Origin: Paenibacillus sp. JZ16
GTDB taxonomy: Bacteria > Bacillota > Bacilli > Paenibacillales > Paenibacillaceae
NCBI RefSeq assembly: GCF_015326965.1
Contig: NZ_CP017659.1
Coordinates: 5,088,001 to 5,152,000, forward strand
Reading direction: 5' to 3'
DNA length: 64,000 nucleotides
The translations under genes and the position numbers were made by a program. Of the stretch, positions 17,450-25,869 are shown piece by piece (position 1 is the first letter of the stretch; every line of letters begins with the position of its first letter). The notes under the pieces are model-generated. The model saw only the letters and a list, made by a program, of their open reading frames with translations, was not told where the DNA came from and searched no databases.

Positions 17450-18391
17450 ATGTCAAAAGTGAAACAGCTCATGGATGTCATCATGTATGTCAATGCCAAA
17501 AGGAGCTTTACCGCTCAGGAAGTGGCCGATGAATTCGGCGTTTCCGTTCGCACGGCGCACCGGTATCTAACCGAGATCAGCGACATGGGCGTTCCCTTAT
17601 ATACGGAGCAAGGGCGGCACGGGGGATACCGTACATTGAAGAGCCGCGTTCTTCCTCCGATCCTGTTCGATGAAGATGAAGTGTTTGCTATATTTTTTGC
17701 TTTTCAAGCTTTGAAGCGTTATACCTCGTTGCCGTTCGAGCTGAATATCGGCTCTGCCTCCCGCAAGCTGCTGGCCGGATTTCCGGAGGATACCAAAATA
17801 ATGATCAGCCGCCTGGAATCGGTGCTGACGTTCTGGAGTCCAAACAGAACCGCAGGGTCCCCTTATCTAAAAGACGTCATTGAAGCCGCTCTTCATCAGC
17901 GGGCTATACGGATCAGCTATCGTTCCAAATCGGGCACGAGCGACCGGGAAGTGCTGCCGATCGGCGTTTATGCCCAGGATGGTTTATGGTATATGCCCGC
18001 GGTGGAGCATGGGAAGGAAGGGGTGCGCCTGTTCCGCATGGACCGAATGGAATCCTTAGCCCTGACCGATAACACCTATGAGGCGGACATTAGCATGCAA
18101 GAATGGCTCGAGGATTACCCCATTCGGGAGCCGGTTCGATTGTATGCAGAGCTGACTAGGGAAGGGGCGAGACAGTGCGAGAGCATTCCGTGGCTGGAGA
18201 ACGAGGTAGCCATGCAAGACGAGCACCGGGGCATTGTGGATACAACCATTGATGGCCATGATCTTGAATATGTCGCTCAAATCTTCCTGCGTCTGGGTAC
18301 GGAAGCGAAAGTCATTGAACCTCCGGAGATCGTTGATATGCTCAGGGAGAAGGCAAGGCAGCTGAGCCTGCACTACGGATTGCCGGGTTAG
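17450..18391 (+). CDS. HTH/WYL-domain transcriptional regulator (YafY/DeoR type)
   Basis: A 313-residue regulator. A winged helix-turn-helix at residues 1-60 (FTAQEVADEFGVSVRTAHRYL) is followed by a WYL domain with GLWYMPA and RLFRMDRM, and a C-terminal WCX-type region. WYL regulators sense nucleic-acid or other ligands and often control DNA-damage or antiviral genes. Divergence from the UvrA-like ATPase with a shared palindromic site suggests that gene is its target. ATG 17450 follows GTGAGGTG; the GTG at 17441 lies inside that site. Confidence 0.85.
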   Translation: MSKVKQLMDVIMYVNAKRSFTAQEVADEFGVSVRTAHRYLTEISDMGVPLYTEQGRHGGYRTLKSRVLPPILFDEDEVFAIFFAFQALKRYTSLPFELNIGSASRKLLAGFPEDTKIMISRLESVLTFWSPNRTAGSPYLKDVIEAALHQRAIRISYRSKSGTSDREVLPIGVYAQDGLWYMPAVEHGKEGVRLFRMDRMESLALTDNTYEADISMQEWLEDYPIREPVRLYAELTREGARQCESIPWLENEVAMQDEHRGIVDTTIDGHDLEYVAQIFLRLGTEAKVIEPPEIVDMLREKARQLSLHYGLPG

Positions 18392-18548
18392 CGAATCATA
18401 TGCCTGCACGCCGGGTCTCCCATGATACAATGACAAATGATGGATCAATGTATACCTACATAGATACGGGAGTCTTTTTTGTTTTGAAGGACCTAAGGAG
18501 CTCCTTCTAAGGGGATATGATTATTTGCACGAGAAAGGAAGATGGTTC

Positions 18549-19223
18549 ATGAGCGCATGCATTCTATATATCGAGGATGACCGGGAGATCGGCGGGTGGG
18601 TCAGTGAGTTTCTTAAGGACAAGGGGTATGAGGTGCGATGGCTGCTCAGCGGAGAGAAGGCCGTAGGGGAAGCAGCTTCGTGTGCGGTCGTTGTTCTGGA
18701 TGTTATGCTTCCGGGACTTGACGGCTTTACAGTCGGGCAGCGTCTCAAAAAGGCTTATCCCGGATTGCCCATCCTGATGCTGTCGGCTCGAACCTCCATT
18801 GACGATAAGCTGCAGGGGCTTGAGTTCGCCGATGATTACTTGACGAAGCCCTTCCACCCGGACGAGCTGGCTGCCCGTCTCGAGGTGCTTCTGCGTCGAT
18901 CCGTCGTCAAATCCGCGGAGCCCATGAGAGTGAAGCACTTATCGGTATACGAAGCCGAGAATCGGATCGTGAACGAGGATACCGGCGAGGAGACGCTGCT
19001 GACCGGTAAACAGCATCAAATTTTTATGTACCTGCTCCAGCATCAGGGGCGTGTCATGACCAAGGAGCAAATATATGAGTCGGTCTGGGGAGAGTCATAT
19101 ATCGAAGGGGACAAGACGCTGATGGTCCACATCCGGTATCTGCGCGAGAAGCTGGAGCGGGATCCCGCCAACCCGGAGATTATTGAGACGGTTCGCGGGC
19201 TTGGTTATCGGGTGAGAGCATGA
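18549..19223 (+). CDS. OmpR-family response regulator
   Basis: A 224-residue response regulator. The receiver domain (1-120) has the acidic pair in YIEDD, the phospho-acceptor aspartate in VVLDVMLPG, the threonine/serine position in LSARTS and the lysine in LTKPF. The DNA-binding winged helix follows, with LTGKQHQIFMYLL and the terminal ETVRGLGYRV. It overlaps the histidine kinase gene by four bases (ATGA). AAAGGAAG at 18534-18541 sets the start. The ABC exporter genes that begin 2 kb downstream are the likely regulon. Confidence 0.9.
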   Translation: MSACILYIEDDREIGGWVSEFLKDKGYEVRWLLSGEKAVGEAASCAVVVLDVMLPGLDGFTVGQRLKKAYPGLPILMLSARTSIDDKLQGLEFADDYLTKPFHPDELAARLEVLLRRSVVKSAEPMRVKHLSVYEAENRIVNEDTGEETLLTGKQHQIFMYLLQHQGRVMTKEQIYESVWGESYIEGDKTLMVHIRYLREKLERDPANPEIIETVRGLGYRVRA

Positions 19224-20608
19224 GATGGAGAAAGAAGCAGGGAAGGTTCCGCAATTCGCTGACCAACCGGTATTTGCTGTTGATTTTGATGGCCATGATC
19301 TTCATGCCGATCATGTTTCCGTTAGCGTCGATTTTTTACTGGTTCGTGAACGATACCTTCTCGAACCGTCCGCCGACCCCTGCAGGGAAATATACCAGCG
19401 GTGCCGCGTTAGAGAGAATGTGGCACGAGGAAGCAGCCGGATTAAGCGGAGCTTCGCCGGAGGCCATTGAGCAGAAGCTGAATTCGATACGGCAGGAGTA
19501 TCCGGAGATCTCCATGTTCTGGGTGGATGGCGGCAATGAGACCAGGCTGCAGCTGCCGGTGCAGCCTAACCTGCCCGAGGTATGGAGCGCGCTCTATACC
19601 GTGCAATTTATGAAAAACTCTAGGGATAGCGATCCGTTCACTTCCGTGGCTTTTATCGGGGGAGAGGGATCGGGAGAAGGATTCATGGTCATGCAGCTGC
19701 CGAGAAAATACTTGAATGTCCAGCAGCCCATTGCGAGCGAAACAGCATTGTACGGGGTGTTCACAGCTTCGATGTCCGGCCTGTTCATTCTGATCTCCTG
19801 GCTGTTCTTCGTGCGTATTCGCAAGCGGCTGCTGCGGCTTCGTACGGCTATGAAGTCGTCCCATACGGTAACGGGCATACCGCAGCCGGTTACGTTAACC
19901 AAGTATGACGAGATTGGGCAGCTGGAAGAGGGCTATAACGATATGGTCATCCAGTTGGAAGAGGGGCAGCACCGCCAGCGCGAGGAAGAAGAGCTGCGCA
20001 AATCCCTGATCGCCAATCTGTCTCATGATCTGAGAACCCCCCTGACGGTGATTCGAAGCCATATTTTCTCCATGGAACGGGAGCCGCTGAGCCCGAAGGG
20101 GAAAGAATCGCTGTCACTCATTGAATCGAAAATCGCGGATTTAGGCGGTCTGATCGACAACCTGTTGTCCTACAACCTGCTCACCAGCGGCAGAGTGCAG
20201 CTGAGCATGGGGCCAACCGACGTTCTGCGAATCGTCAAGGAAAGCGCGGCGGCCTGGTATCCCGTGTGGGAGAAGGAGGGAATCGAACCCGATATCCAGG
20301 TGCGCGACGAGCCGCTCAGTTGGAACGTGGACGTGCTGTGGTTCCGACGACTTCTTGATAATCTGTTTCAAAATGTCGTCCGCCACGCCAAATCCGGGCA
20401 GTACATCGGAATACACACCGAGGAGAGAGAAGGGCTTGAGGGCGTGCTTGTCATTTCGGATCACGGACCTGGAATCGAAAGCGACTCCGGCAACAAGGGC
20501 ACAGGCATCGGCCTGGCCATCGTGGATCACCTGACAAGGGAAATGGGGCTTGGATGCCATGTGGTAAGCTCGGATGAGGGAACGAGGATCAGCATCTGGA
20601 AGCGGTGA
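19220..20608 (+). CDS. Sensor histidine kinase
   Basis: A 462-residue membrane kinase. A first transmembrane segment (about 18-42) and a second (about 175-197) flank an extracellular domain of about 130 residues; then a HAMP-like region follows. The H-box is NLSHDLRTPLTVIRSH, the N-box is NLFQNVVRH, and G-boxes are DHGPGIE and GTGIGLAIV. It should phosphorylate the response regulator encoded just upstream, with which it overlaps by four bases. The extracellular sensor is of moderate size, unlike the intramembrane sensors of BceS type, so the stimulus is uncertain. Confidence 0.9.
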   Translation: MRWRKKQGRFRNSLTNRYLLLILMAMIFMPIMFPLASIFYWFVNDTFSNRPPTPAGKYTSGAALERMWHEEAAGLSGASPEAIEQKLNSIRQEYPEISMFWVDGGNETRLQLPVQPNLPEVWSALYTVQFMKNSRDSDPFTSVAFIGGEGSGEGFMVMQLPRKYLNVQQPIASETALYGVFTASMSGLFILISWLFFVRIRKRLLRLRTAMKSSHTVTGIPQPVTLTKYDEIGQLEEGYNDMVIQLEEGQHRQREEEELRKSLIANLSHDLRTPLTVIRSHIFSMEREPLSPKGKESLSLIESKIADLGGLIDNLLSYNLLTSGRVQLSMGPTDVLRIVKESAAAWYPVWEKEGIEPDIQVRDEPLSWNVDVLWFRRLLDNLFQNVVRHAKSGQYIGIHTEEREGLEGVLVISDHGPGIESDSGNKGTGIGLAIVDHLTREMGLGCHVVSSDEGTRISIWKR

Positions 20609-20770
20609 GGAATCAGGGAGTGCATGCTGGCGAAGAGCGAGATCGTTTCTAGCGGGAGTTATATGCAATTCAAGTAACCTACCTCAGTTACGAGCAGTAA
20701 GGCTAGTATGTGAAGGATTTAAACCACCCAAGTAGTTTTTAGAAAGTTATTTCGAACCGTCGGATACGAG

Positions 20771-20800
20771 AAGGAACCGGAAATTGCCGGTTCCTTTTTT
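20771..20800 (+). terminator. Terminator after the two-component system
   Basis: GGAACCGG and CCGGTTCC form a stem followed by six T residues, about 165 bases after the kinase stop codon. Confidence 0.85.
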
Positions 20801-20944
20801 GGTTGCGGAATATACATAAGCGTGCGTGTTTCGGGGTGTTCTTGGAATGGCAGTCAACCTATGTGATTTAAAAAGTGACGGGGTAGGCATTTTTGGTTAC
20901 GGTGCGTCTGGTTTTTACTATGAACTTTCCACGTGTACACCAGC

Positions 20945-21074
20945 GGAGGGGACGGAATCGTTGCTGGAGAAGCGAAGCGGTCGCCTTTAAATCCGGGAAA
21001 CCACCCTTGGGCAAATTACAGTTTCCTGGATTTAACAGCGATCGGAAGAACGATCCGGCACCGGAGCGGCCTTA
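20945..21074 (+). repeat. Structured intergenic element, copy 1
   Basis: A roughly 130-base element sharing its flanks with a second copy at 36003-36141. The 5' side matches over CGGAG...GGAAT...GCGAAGCGGTCGCC and the 3' side over AGCGATCGGAAGAA..ATCCG...CTTAG. Predicted stems: GGTCGC (20979-20984) with GCGATC (21038-21043); a 13-base-pair central hairpin, 20989-21001 with 21021-21033; and a small CGGA/TCCG hairpin at the 3' end. The central hairpin differs in sequence from copy 2 but keeps pairing. No protein is predicted. Family name unknown to me. Confidence 0.75.
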
Positions 21075-21253
21075 GCTGCGCGAAGCTGCTCTAGCTCTTT
21101 TCACGAAGTCATTCCTATCTGCACAGAAGCTCCAGCGACAGAGATCCACGAAAATTCCCACGATGGTGGCAGACACTTCGAAACCGTTTGGATAGGCTGC
21201 CAGCTTTTTTAAAGAAAATTTAAACTTGGGGCCGACCGGCATTTAACCTTGGA

Positions 21254-21271
21254 CAGGTAGGATATTACCTG
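21254..21271 (+). promoter_or_regulatory. Inverted repeat at the ABC-exporter ribosome binding site
   Basis: CAGGTA and TACCTG are perfect inverted repeats separated by six bases. The right arm touches the GAGGTGA ribosome binding site of the ATPase gene. It could be an operator for the two-component regulator or a hairpin affecting translation. Confidence 0.4.
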
Positions 21272-21282
21272 AGGTGATGAAC

Positions 21283-22197
21283 GTGACGGAACTCGTCATT
21301 CAAACGAAAGGCTTATATAAAATATACAAAAAGCGCGCAGCAGTCGTAGATTTGAACCTGGAGATCGCACGCGGCGACATTTATGGCTTCCTTGGACCGA
21401 ACGGCGCCGGGAAAACAACGACCATCCGCATGCTGCTCGGACTCATTCAACCGACGCGCGGCGCGATTCATTTGTTCGGCAAGGATTTGAAAAGTGAAAA
21501 AATGGACATTTTGCGCCGGACCGGATCACTCGTGGAGTATCCTTCGTATTACGGCCATTTGACGGCCGTTGAGAATCTGGAAGCGATTCGCCGGATCACC
21601 GGCGGGCCGAAGTCCCGCATCGCGGAAGTGCTGGAGATCGTCTCCTTGACGAAGGAGGCCAAGCGCCCGGTCAAGGGATACTCGCTTGGGATGAAGCAGC
21701 GTCTTGGCATCGCAGCTGCCCTGCTGAACAATCCGGAGCTGCTCATTCTGGATGAGCCGACCAACGGCCTGGATCCGTCCGGCATACATGAAATCCGGGA
21801 GCTGATCAAGAATATGCCGCGCCAATACGGCATTACCGTGCTGGTATCCAGTCACCTGCTGGGCGAGGTCGAGCAGATGGCGGACAAAGTCGGCATTATC
21901 CGTGAAGGAAGGATGGTGTTCCAGGATACGATCGACAATCTGGTATCCACGGCTTCCAGCGGTTTCCGTCTGTCGGTGTCCGAGCCGGAGTTAGCACTCG
22001 GCTTGGCGCTGGACCTGGGCTGCGAAGGAGTCCTGCGTAATCAGATGCTGGAGCTGGAAAGCATGCAGGACGCGAAGATTGCGCTGCTCGTGAAGCGGCT
22101 CGTGGAGAATCAGCACGCGGTGTACCGGGTGGAAGAGCAGCGGAGGTCGCTCGAGGATATTTTCATGCAGATCGTAGGGGAGGGAAGCCGGGTATGA
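21283..22197 (+). CDS. ABC transporter ATPase, BcrA/lantibiotic-immunity (LanF) type
   Basis: A 304-residue ATPase with Walker A GPNGAGKTT, signature SLGMKQRLG, and Walker B LLILDEPTNGLDPS, followed by a C-terminal regulatory domain of about 90 residues as in BcrA and LanF. Together with the two following permease genes it resembles bacitracin or lantibiotic self-protection exporters, which move peptide antibiotics out of the membrane. GAGGTGA is placed best for GTG 21283; ATG 21277 and GTG 21274 are alternatives. The stop overlaps the first permease start by four bases. Confidence 0.85.
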   Translation: MTELVIQTKGLYKIYKKRAAVVDLNLEIARGDIYGFLGPNGAGKTTTIRMLLGLIQPTRGAIHLFGKDLKSEKMDILRRTGSLVEYPSYYGHLTAVENLEAIRRITGGPKSRIAEVLEIVSLTKEAKRPVKGYSLGMKQRLGIAAALLNNPELLILDEPTNGLDPSGIHEIRELIKNMPRQYGITVLVSSHLLGEVEQMADKVGIIREGRMVFQDTIDNLVSTASSGFRLSVSEPELALGLALDLGCEGVLRNQMLELESMQDAKIALLVKRLVENQHAVYRVEEQRRSLEDIFMQIVGEGSRV

Positions 22198-22910
22198 TGT
22201 TCCGTGCGCTTTCCGCCGATTGGCTGAAGATCCGGGGCAAGGGCATTTGGTTTCTCGCTGCGCTCGGTCCCATCGGGCTGGCAGCGATGCAAGGGCTGAA
22301 CTTCGGACTTCGCTATGATTACCTGATGAAATCCTACGCGGCAGATCCTTGGGGCGGGCTGCTCGAGAACGTGCTGTTTTATGTACCGATTGCCCTCTTT
22401 CTTGGGATCACGCTGGTCTGCTCGCTGATGGCCAACGTGGAGCATCAGCTGAGCTCGTGGAAACAGCTGCTGGCATTGCCTATTTCCAGAACAGCGGTAT
22501 TCAGTGCCAAGTTCGTACAGGCCTTCCTCATTCTCTGCGTATCCTGTCTCCTTCTGTCGATCAGTACCGCCGTGCTCGGCATCATACTGGGGATGGGGGC
22601 GGAGCAAATGCCTTATATGGATCTGCTGCGCATTGGCTTTGTACAGCTATTTGCGGCGCTTCCCATGCTGGCTTTTCAGCTGTGGATGTCTTTGACGCTT
22701 AAGAACCAGGGGATTGCGGTTGGGATCGGGATTACCGCCTCTGTGGTGTCGATGTTTGCCCTGCAATTCCCCGATTGGATGCCGCTAAAGTGGCCGCTGC
22801 TGGCTTATATGGGGCCGGGAGAAGTCAAGGTCATCGGAGCGGGTTTGCTGCTGGGCGCGGTCATAACGTGCGTTGGCCTGATTCATTTTAACCGAAAGGA
22901 TGTGGACTAA
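22194..22910 (+). CDS. ABC-2 type permease, lantibiotic-immunity (LanE) type
   Basis: A 238-residue membrane protein with six predicted hydrophobic segments, characteristic of the short permeases paired with BcrA/LanF ATPases. The N-terminus ALSADWLKIRGK and the QLLALPISRTAVFSAKF segment are echoed in the next gene (SAEWLKLSKSK, QLLVLPVSRGTVYFAKF), so the two permeases are paralogues and likely form a heterodimer. The start overlaps the ATPase stop. The substrate, probably a peptide antibiotic, is inferred only. Confidence 0.8.
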   Translation: MMFRALSADWLKIRGKGIWFLAALGPIGLAAMQGLNFGLRYDYLMKSYAADPWGGLLENVLFYVPIALFLGITLVCSLMANVEHQLSSWKQLLALPISRTAVFSAKFVQAFLILCVSCLLLSISTAVLGIILGMGAEQMPYMDLLRIGFVQLFAALPMLAFQLWMSLTLKNQGIAVGIGITASVVSMFALQFPDWMPLKWPLLAYMGPGEVKVIGAGLLLGAVITCVGLIHFNRKDVD

Positions 22911-22911
22911 G

Positions 22912-23646
22912 ATGACATCCTATAGAAGAGCGGTGTCCGCAGAGTGGCTAAAACTGTCGAAATCGAAGCTATGGCCGCAAATCTTCTTGTGTGCGATCCT
23001 GGTCATGCTGCTGGGCATATTAAATGGAAAGCCTGAGGAGCTTGCGCCATGGGAGTACTTGATCAGCATTATGATCATTCTGCATGCGATGCTGCTGCTC
23101 CCGATTCTGACGGGGATTTTTAGTGCCATGGTGTGTCGGTATGAGCATTCGGGCGGGGGATGGAAGCAGCTGCTTGTCCTGCCGGTTTCACGCGGCACCG
23201 TCTATTTTGCGAAGTTCTCGGTGGTAGCCATGCTGCTGGCCGTCGTCCAGTTACTGTTCATGGGAGCTCTGCTGGGAGCCGGTTTGATCCACAAGGTGGA
23301 TGCCCCGATACCGTGGGAAATGCTGCTGCGCAGCCTGCTTGGCGGTTGGGTTGCTTGCTTGCCGCTGGCCGCGCTGCAGCTTGGAGTCTCCACAGCCTGG
23401 AGCAGCTTTGCCGCTCCGCTGGCATTGAACGTCGTTTTTACCATACCGAACATGCTGGTGGCCAACTCGCAGACGTATGCCCCTTACTATCCTTGGACGC
23501 AGCCGTTTCTGGCGATGATGCCGGAGGGTCAAGCCGATTTCGGCGCATTCAACCTGCCGTTCGAAAGCCTCATGACCGTCGTGGTTGGCGGGTTTCTACT
23601 GTTCTTTCTTGCAGGCTTTATCTATTTTCAGCGGAAAGAAGTGTAA
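22912..23646 (+). CDS. ABC-2 type permease, lantibiotic-immunity (LanG) type
   Basis: A 244-residue membrane protein, paralogous to the gene before it, with six hydrophobic segments. It should form the second half of the exporter channel. I chose ATG 22912, just after the previous stop, with AAAGGA at 22895-22900; ATG 22900 lies inside that site. A strong terminator follows, closing the three-gene unit. No lantibiotic precursor or synthetase gene is nearby, so the exporter likely protects against peptides made by others. Confidence 0.8.
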   Translation: MTSYRRAVSAEWLKLSKSKLWPQIFLCAILVMLLGILNGKPEELAPWEYLISIMIILHAMLLLPILTGIFSAMVCRYEHSGGGWKQLLVLPVSRGTVYFAKFSVVAMLLAVVQLLFMGALLGAGLIHKVDAPIPWEMLLRSLLGGWVACLPLAALQLGVSTAWSSFAAPLALNVVFTIPNMLVANSQTYAPYYPWTQPFLAMMPEGQADFGAFNLPFESLMTVVVGGFLLFFLAGFIYFQRKEV

Positions 23647-23682
23647 GCATTCAGAACCGGAAAAAATCGGTTGAATCATGAC

Positions 23683-23728
23683 AAAGAGCTGCCCCGGGTC
23701 TTTTTGGCCTACGGAGCAGCTCTTTTTT
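23683..23728 (+). terminator. Terminator after the ABC exporter
   Basis: AAAGAGCTGC pairs with GCAGCTCTTTTTT around a 25-base loop, directly between convergent genes. Confidence 0.8.
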
Positions 23729-23761
23729 ATTTTGCTAATGTGTAACGAACCCTTGGTTTCG

Positions 23762-24601
23762 CTATTGAGGCAAATCCAACCACACATAAGGGGTGTCAGC
23801 GGCCTTCAATCCATACTCGATAATCGTGATGACGGCGACCGTTTCTGCCGGGTTGACGGCAGGCTTGCCCGTTTCGAAGAAATTCACCAGATTCTCGATG
23901 AACAAGTTGAAAAAATTCGAATGGGCGGTGACCTGCTTGAAGCCCCCGTCGCCATTCTTAAGGCCTAAGGTAAATGGACAATTATCGCCAAGATGATTTA
24001 CGGTGGCCTGCCGTCCGTTCCCGAAATCGATCAGCAGGGCAGGGGAGTCAGGCGTGCCGATATACATCACCCGCTTCGGGCTGGCCCCCATCAGGCTGAC
24101 GATCGGCTCGATTTGATGGATCGAATAATTGGCGAAGGCACCCGGCCCCCAGCTGCTGATCGTTTGGATATCGCTTCGGTCCAGCTCACGGTATTCGCTG
24201 GCAAAACGCAGGGCGGACGTCGAATACATCGGCGTTCCATGCTTTGCCGCCAGGTCGAACAGGCGGATAGCCGTTTCGCGGTCAGGCGCGAACGTTTTAT
24301 CGATATAGGTCGGCTTACCGGATTGCAGCGGCAGCTGGGACAGCTCCTCATGGAATTCCGGGTTATCCGGGGACAGCACGATCAGGTAATCACTGCGCTC
24401 CACCACCTCTTCGATTGTGGGCAGCAGCTCAATGCCAAACTCCTGGCTCCAGGCAGCGTTCGTGAGCCCGTTCTCTTTGTCTCTCTTGCCGTAGGCGTAT
24501 ACGACCTTCATGGCATGTTCCGATGCCTGTTCAATCCAACCGGGATATTTATTCGCGTGGAATTGGTCCAGATGCAGGTCGATGAATCCGATTTTTTTCA
24601 T
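23762..24601 (-). CDS. Gfo/Idh/MocA-like oxidoreductase (atypical)
   Basis: A 279-residue protein that looks like a Rossmann-fold dehydrogenase of the Gfo/Idh/MocA class, but the usual GxGxxG fingerprint at the N-terminus is replaced by GFIDLHLDQF. Later segments fit the family: SDYLIVLSPDNPEFH, a lysine in PTYIDKTF in place of EKP, and a C-terminal substrate region. NAD(P) binding and activity are therefore uncertain. It lies 34 bases downstream of a canonical family member on the same strand, so the two probably handle the same sugar or cyclitol. Confidence 0.65.
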   Translation of the reverse strand: MKKIGFIDLHLDQFHANKYPGWIEQASEHAMKVVYAYGKRDKENGLTNAAWSQEFGIELLPTIEEVVERSDYLIVLSPDNPEFHEELSQLPLQSGKPTYIDKTFAPDRETAIRLFDLAAKHGTPMYSTSALRFASEYRELDRSDIQTISSWGPGAFANYSIHQIEPIVSLMGASPKRVMYIGTPDSPALLIDFGNGRQATVNHLGDNCPFTLGLKNGDGGFKQVTAHSNFFNLFIENLVNFFETGKPAVNPAETVAVITIIEYGLKAADTPYVWLDLPQ

Positions 24602-24635
24602 GATAAAAGGGCCTCCCTGGCGTTCGAACTATAGG

Positions 24636-25718
24636 TTATAGGCTGTTCTGGGCAACGGGCTGCAGCGAAACCTCCGCGCCTTGGTCGGACGAGTCGTAAA
24701 TCGCCTGGATGATCTGGGAGGAGAGGATGACCGTATCGATATGCGAAGGCTGCTTCTCCCCGGTTTGAATGCAGCGGATGAACCCGTCGATCTCATTTTG
24801 GAACATGCTGCCAAGATTGAATTTCGGCGTGGTTTCAATCAATGCGCCGTCCTCCGTTGTGTAGAAGGTGAAGTCCGCGCCGTATTTCAGCCGGATGCCG
24901 CCTTTGTCGCCGAGGAAGTCGATGAACATTTCTTCGGCGCCGATATTTTGCGCCCATGCGCCGTTCAAGGAAATGGTCGGACCTTCGGTGCGGACGAGAG
25001 CCGTGACAAAATCGTCGACGTCATACGTGCCGTCATATTTCGGCGGACCTGCCCACATTTTGAGGAAGGTGTAATTCTCCATGTCTTTGCCCAGCTTGCA
25101 GTAAGCCTGGCCGGAGACGGTCTTCGGCTTGGGATCGCCCGTACAGTACATCACGACATCAAGGAAGTGAACGCCCCAATCGATCAGCGCGCCGCCGCCG
25201 GCAATGGCTTTGGTCGTGAAGGCGCCGCCGAGTCCCGGGATCGAGCGGTGGGAACGGAAGCTGGCATATACGTGATACAGCTCGCCGAGATCGCCGTTTT
25301 GGATCATTTTTCTGATTCTGTTTACGCTTTCATTGTAACGGTTGACCACCCCGATATTGAGCGTTTTGCCCGTTTCGTGCTGAACCTTCTGCATTTCCAG
25401 CGCTTCCGCGTAGGTGCGGGCTGCCGGTTTTTCGCATAATACATGCTTACCTGCCCGCAAGCAATCGATGGCGATGGAAGCATGAACGTCATTTGGCGTA
25501 CAGATCGATACCGCGTCGACCTCAGGGTCGTTCAGGATCTGGTTGTAATCTTCGATGGCTTGGCCGCATTCGTATTTGGCGACGGCGGCATCGGCCCGAT
25601 CCTTCACGATATCGCAGAAATATTTGATCTCGGCATCTTCGTTGGCCATGTAGGCGGGAATATGGGCGCTGTTTGCAATCGTGCCGCAGCCAATCACGGC
25701 AATTGTAATTTTGTTCAT
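24636..25718 (-). CDS. Gfo/Idh/MocA-family NAD(P)-dependent oxidoreductase
   Basis: A 360-residue dehydrogenase. The nucleotide-binding motif is VIGCGTIANSAH, the catalytic lysine is in CEKPAA, and GGGALIDWGVHFLD carries the substrate-binding and catalytic aspartate/histidine residues. Family members oxidise or reduce sugars, sugar acids, inositols or biliverdin; the substrate here is unknown. GAGGAG precedes the ATG. It lies between an AraC-type regulator gene upstream and an atypical relative downstream, all on one strand, which suggests a small inducible sugar or inositol module. Confidence 0.87.
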   Translation of the reverse strand: MNKITIAVIGCGTIANSAHIPAYMANEDAEIKYFCDIVKDRADAAVAKYECGQAIEDYNQILNDPEVDAVSICTPNDVHASIAIDCLRAGKHVLCEKPAARTYAEALEMQKVQHETGKTLNIGVVNRYNESVNRIRKMIQNGDLGELYHVYASFRSHRSIPGLGGAFTTKAIAGGGALIDWGVHFLDVVMYCTGDPKPKTVSGQAYCKLGKDMENYTFLKMWAGPPKYDGTYDVDDFVTALVRTEGPTISLNGAWAQNIGAEEMFIDFLGDKGGIRLKYGADFTFYTTEDGALIETTPKFNLGSMFQNEIDGFIRCIQTGEKQPSHIDTVILSSQIIQAIYDSSDQGAEVSLQPVAQNSL

Positions 25719-25869
25719 CGGTTCTCCTCCAAAATCGTGGATTGATGATGCTGTGAAAACATAAGCCTGTCGCTTGATTCTTCGTTATTGCTTGCCACGA
25801 GTATAGCATGTGAACGAACCGATCGATTTCACTATCGTGTTTATTTATTGGATTATCGTACCGGGGGTG

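Noticed and set aside
20893..21075. A 60-codon frame across structured element copy 1
   Set aside because: It has no ribosome binding site, and the equivalent region of copy 2 does not keep the frame; the conserved signal is base pairing and not coding.
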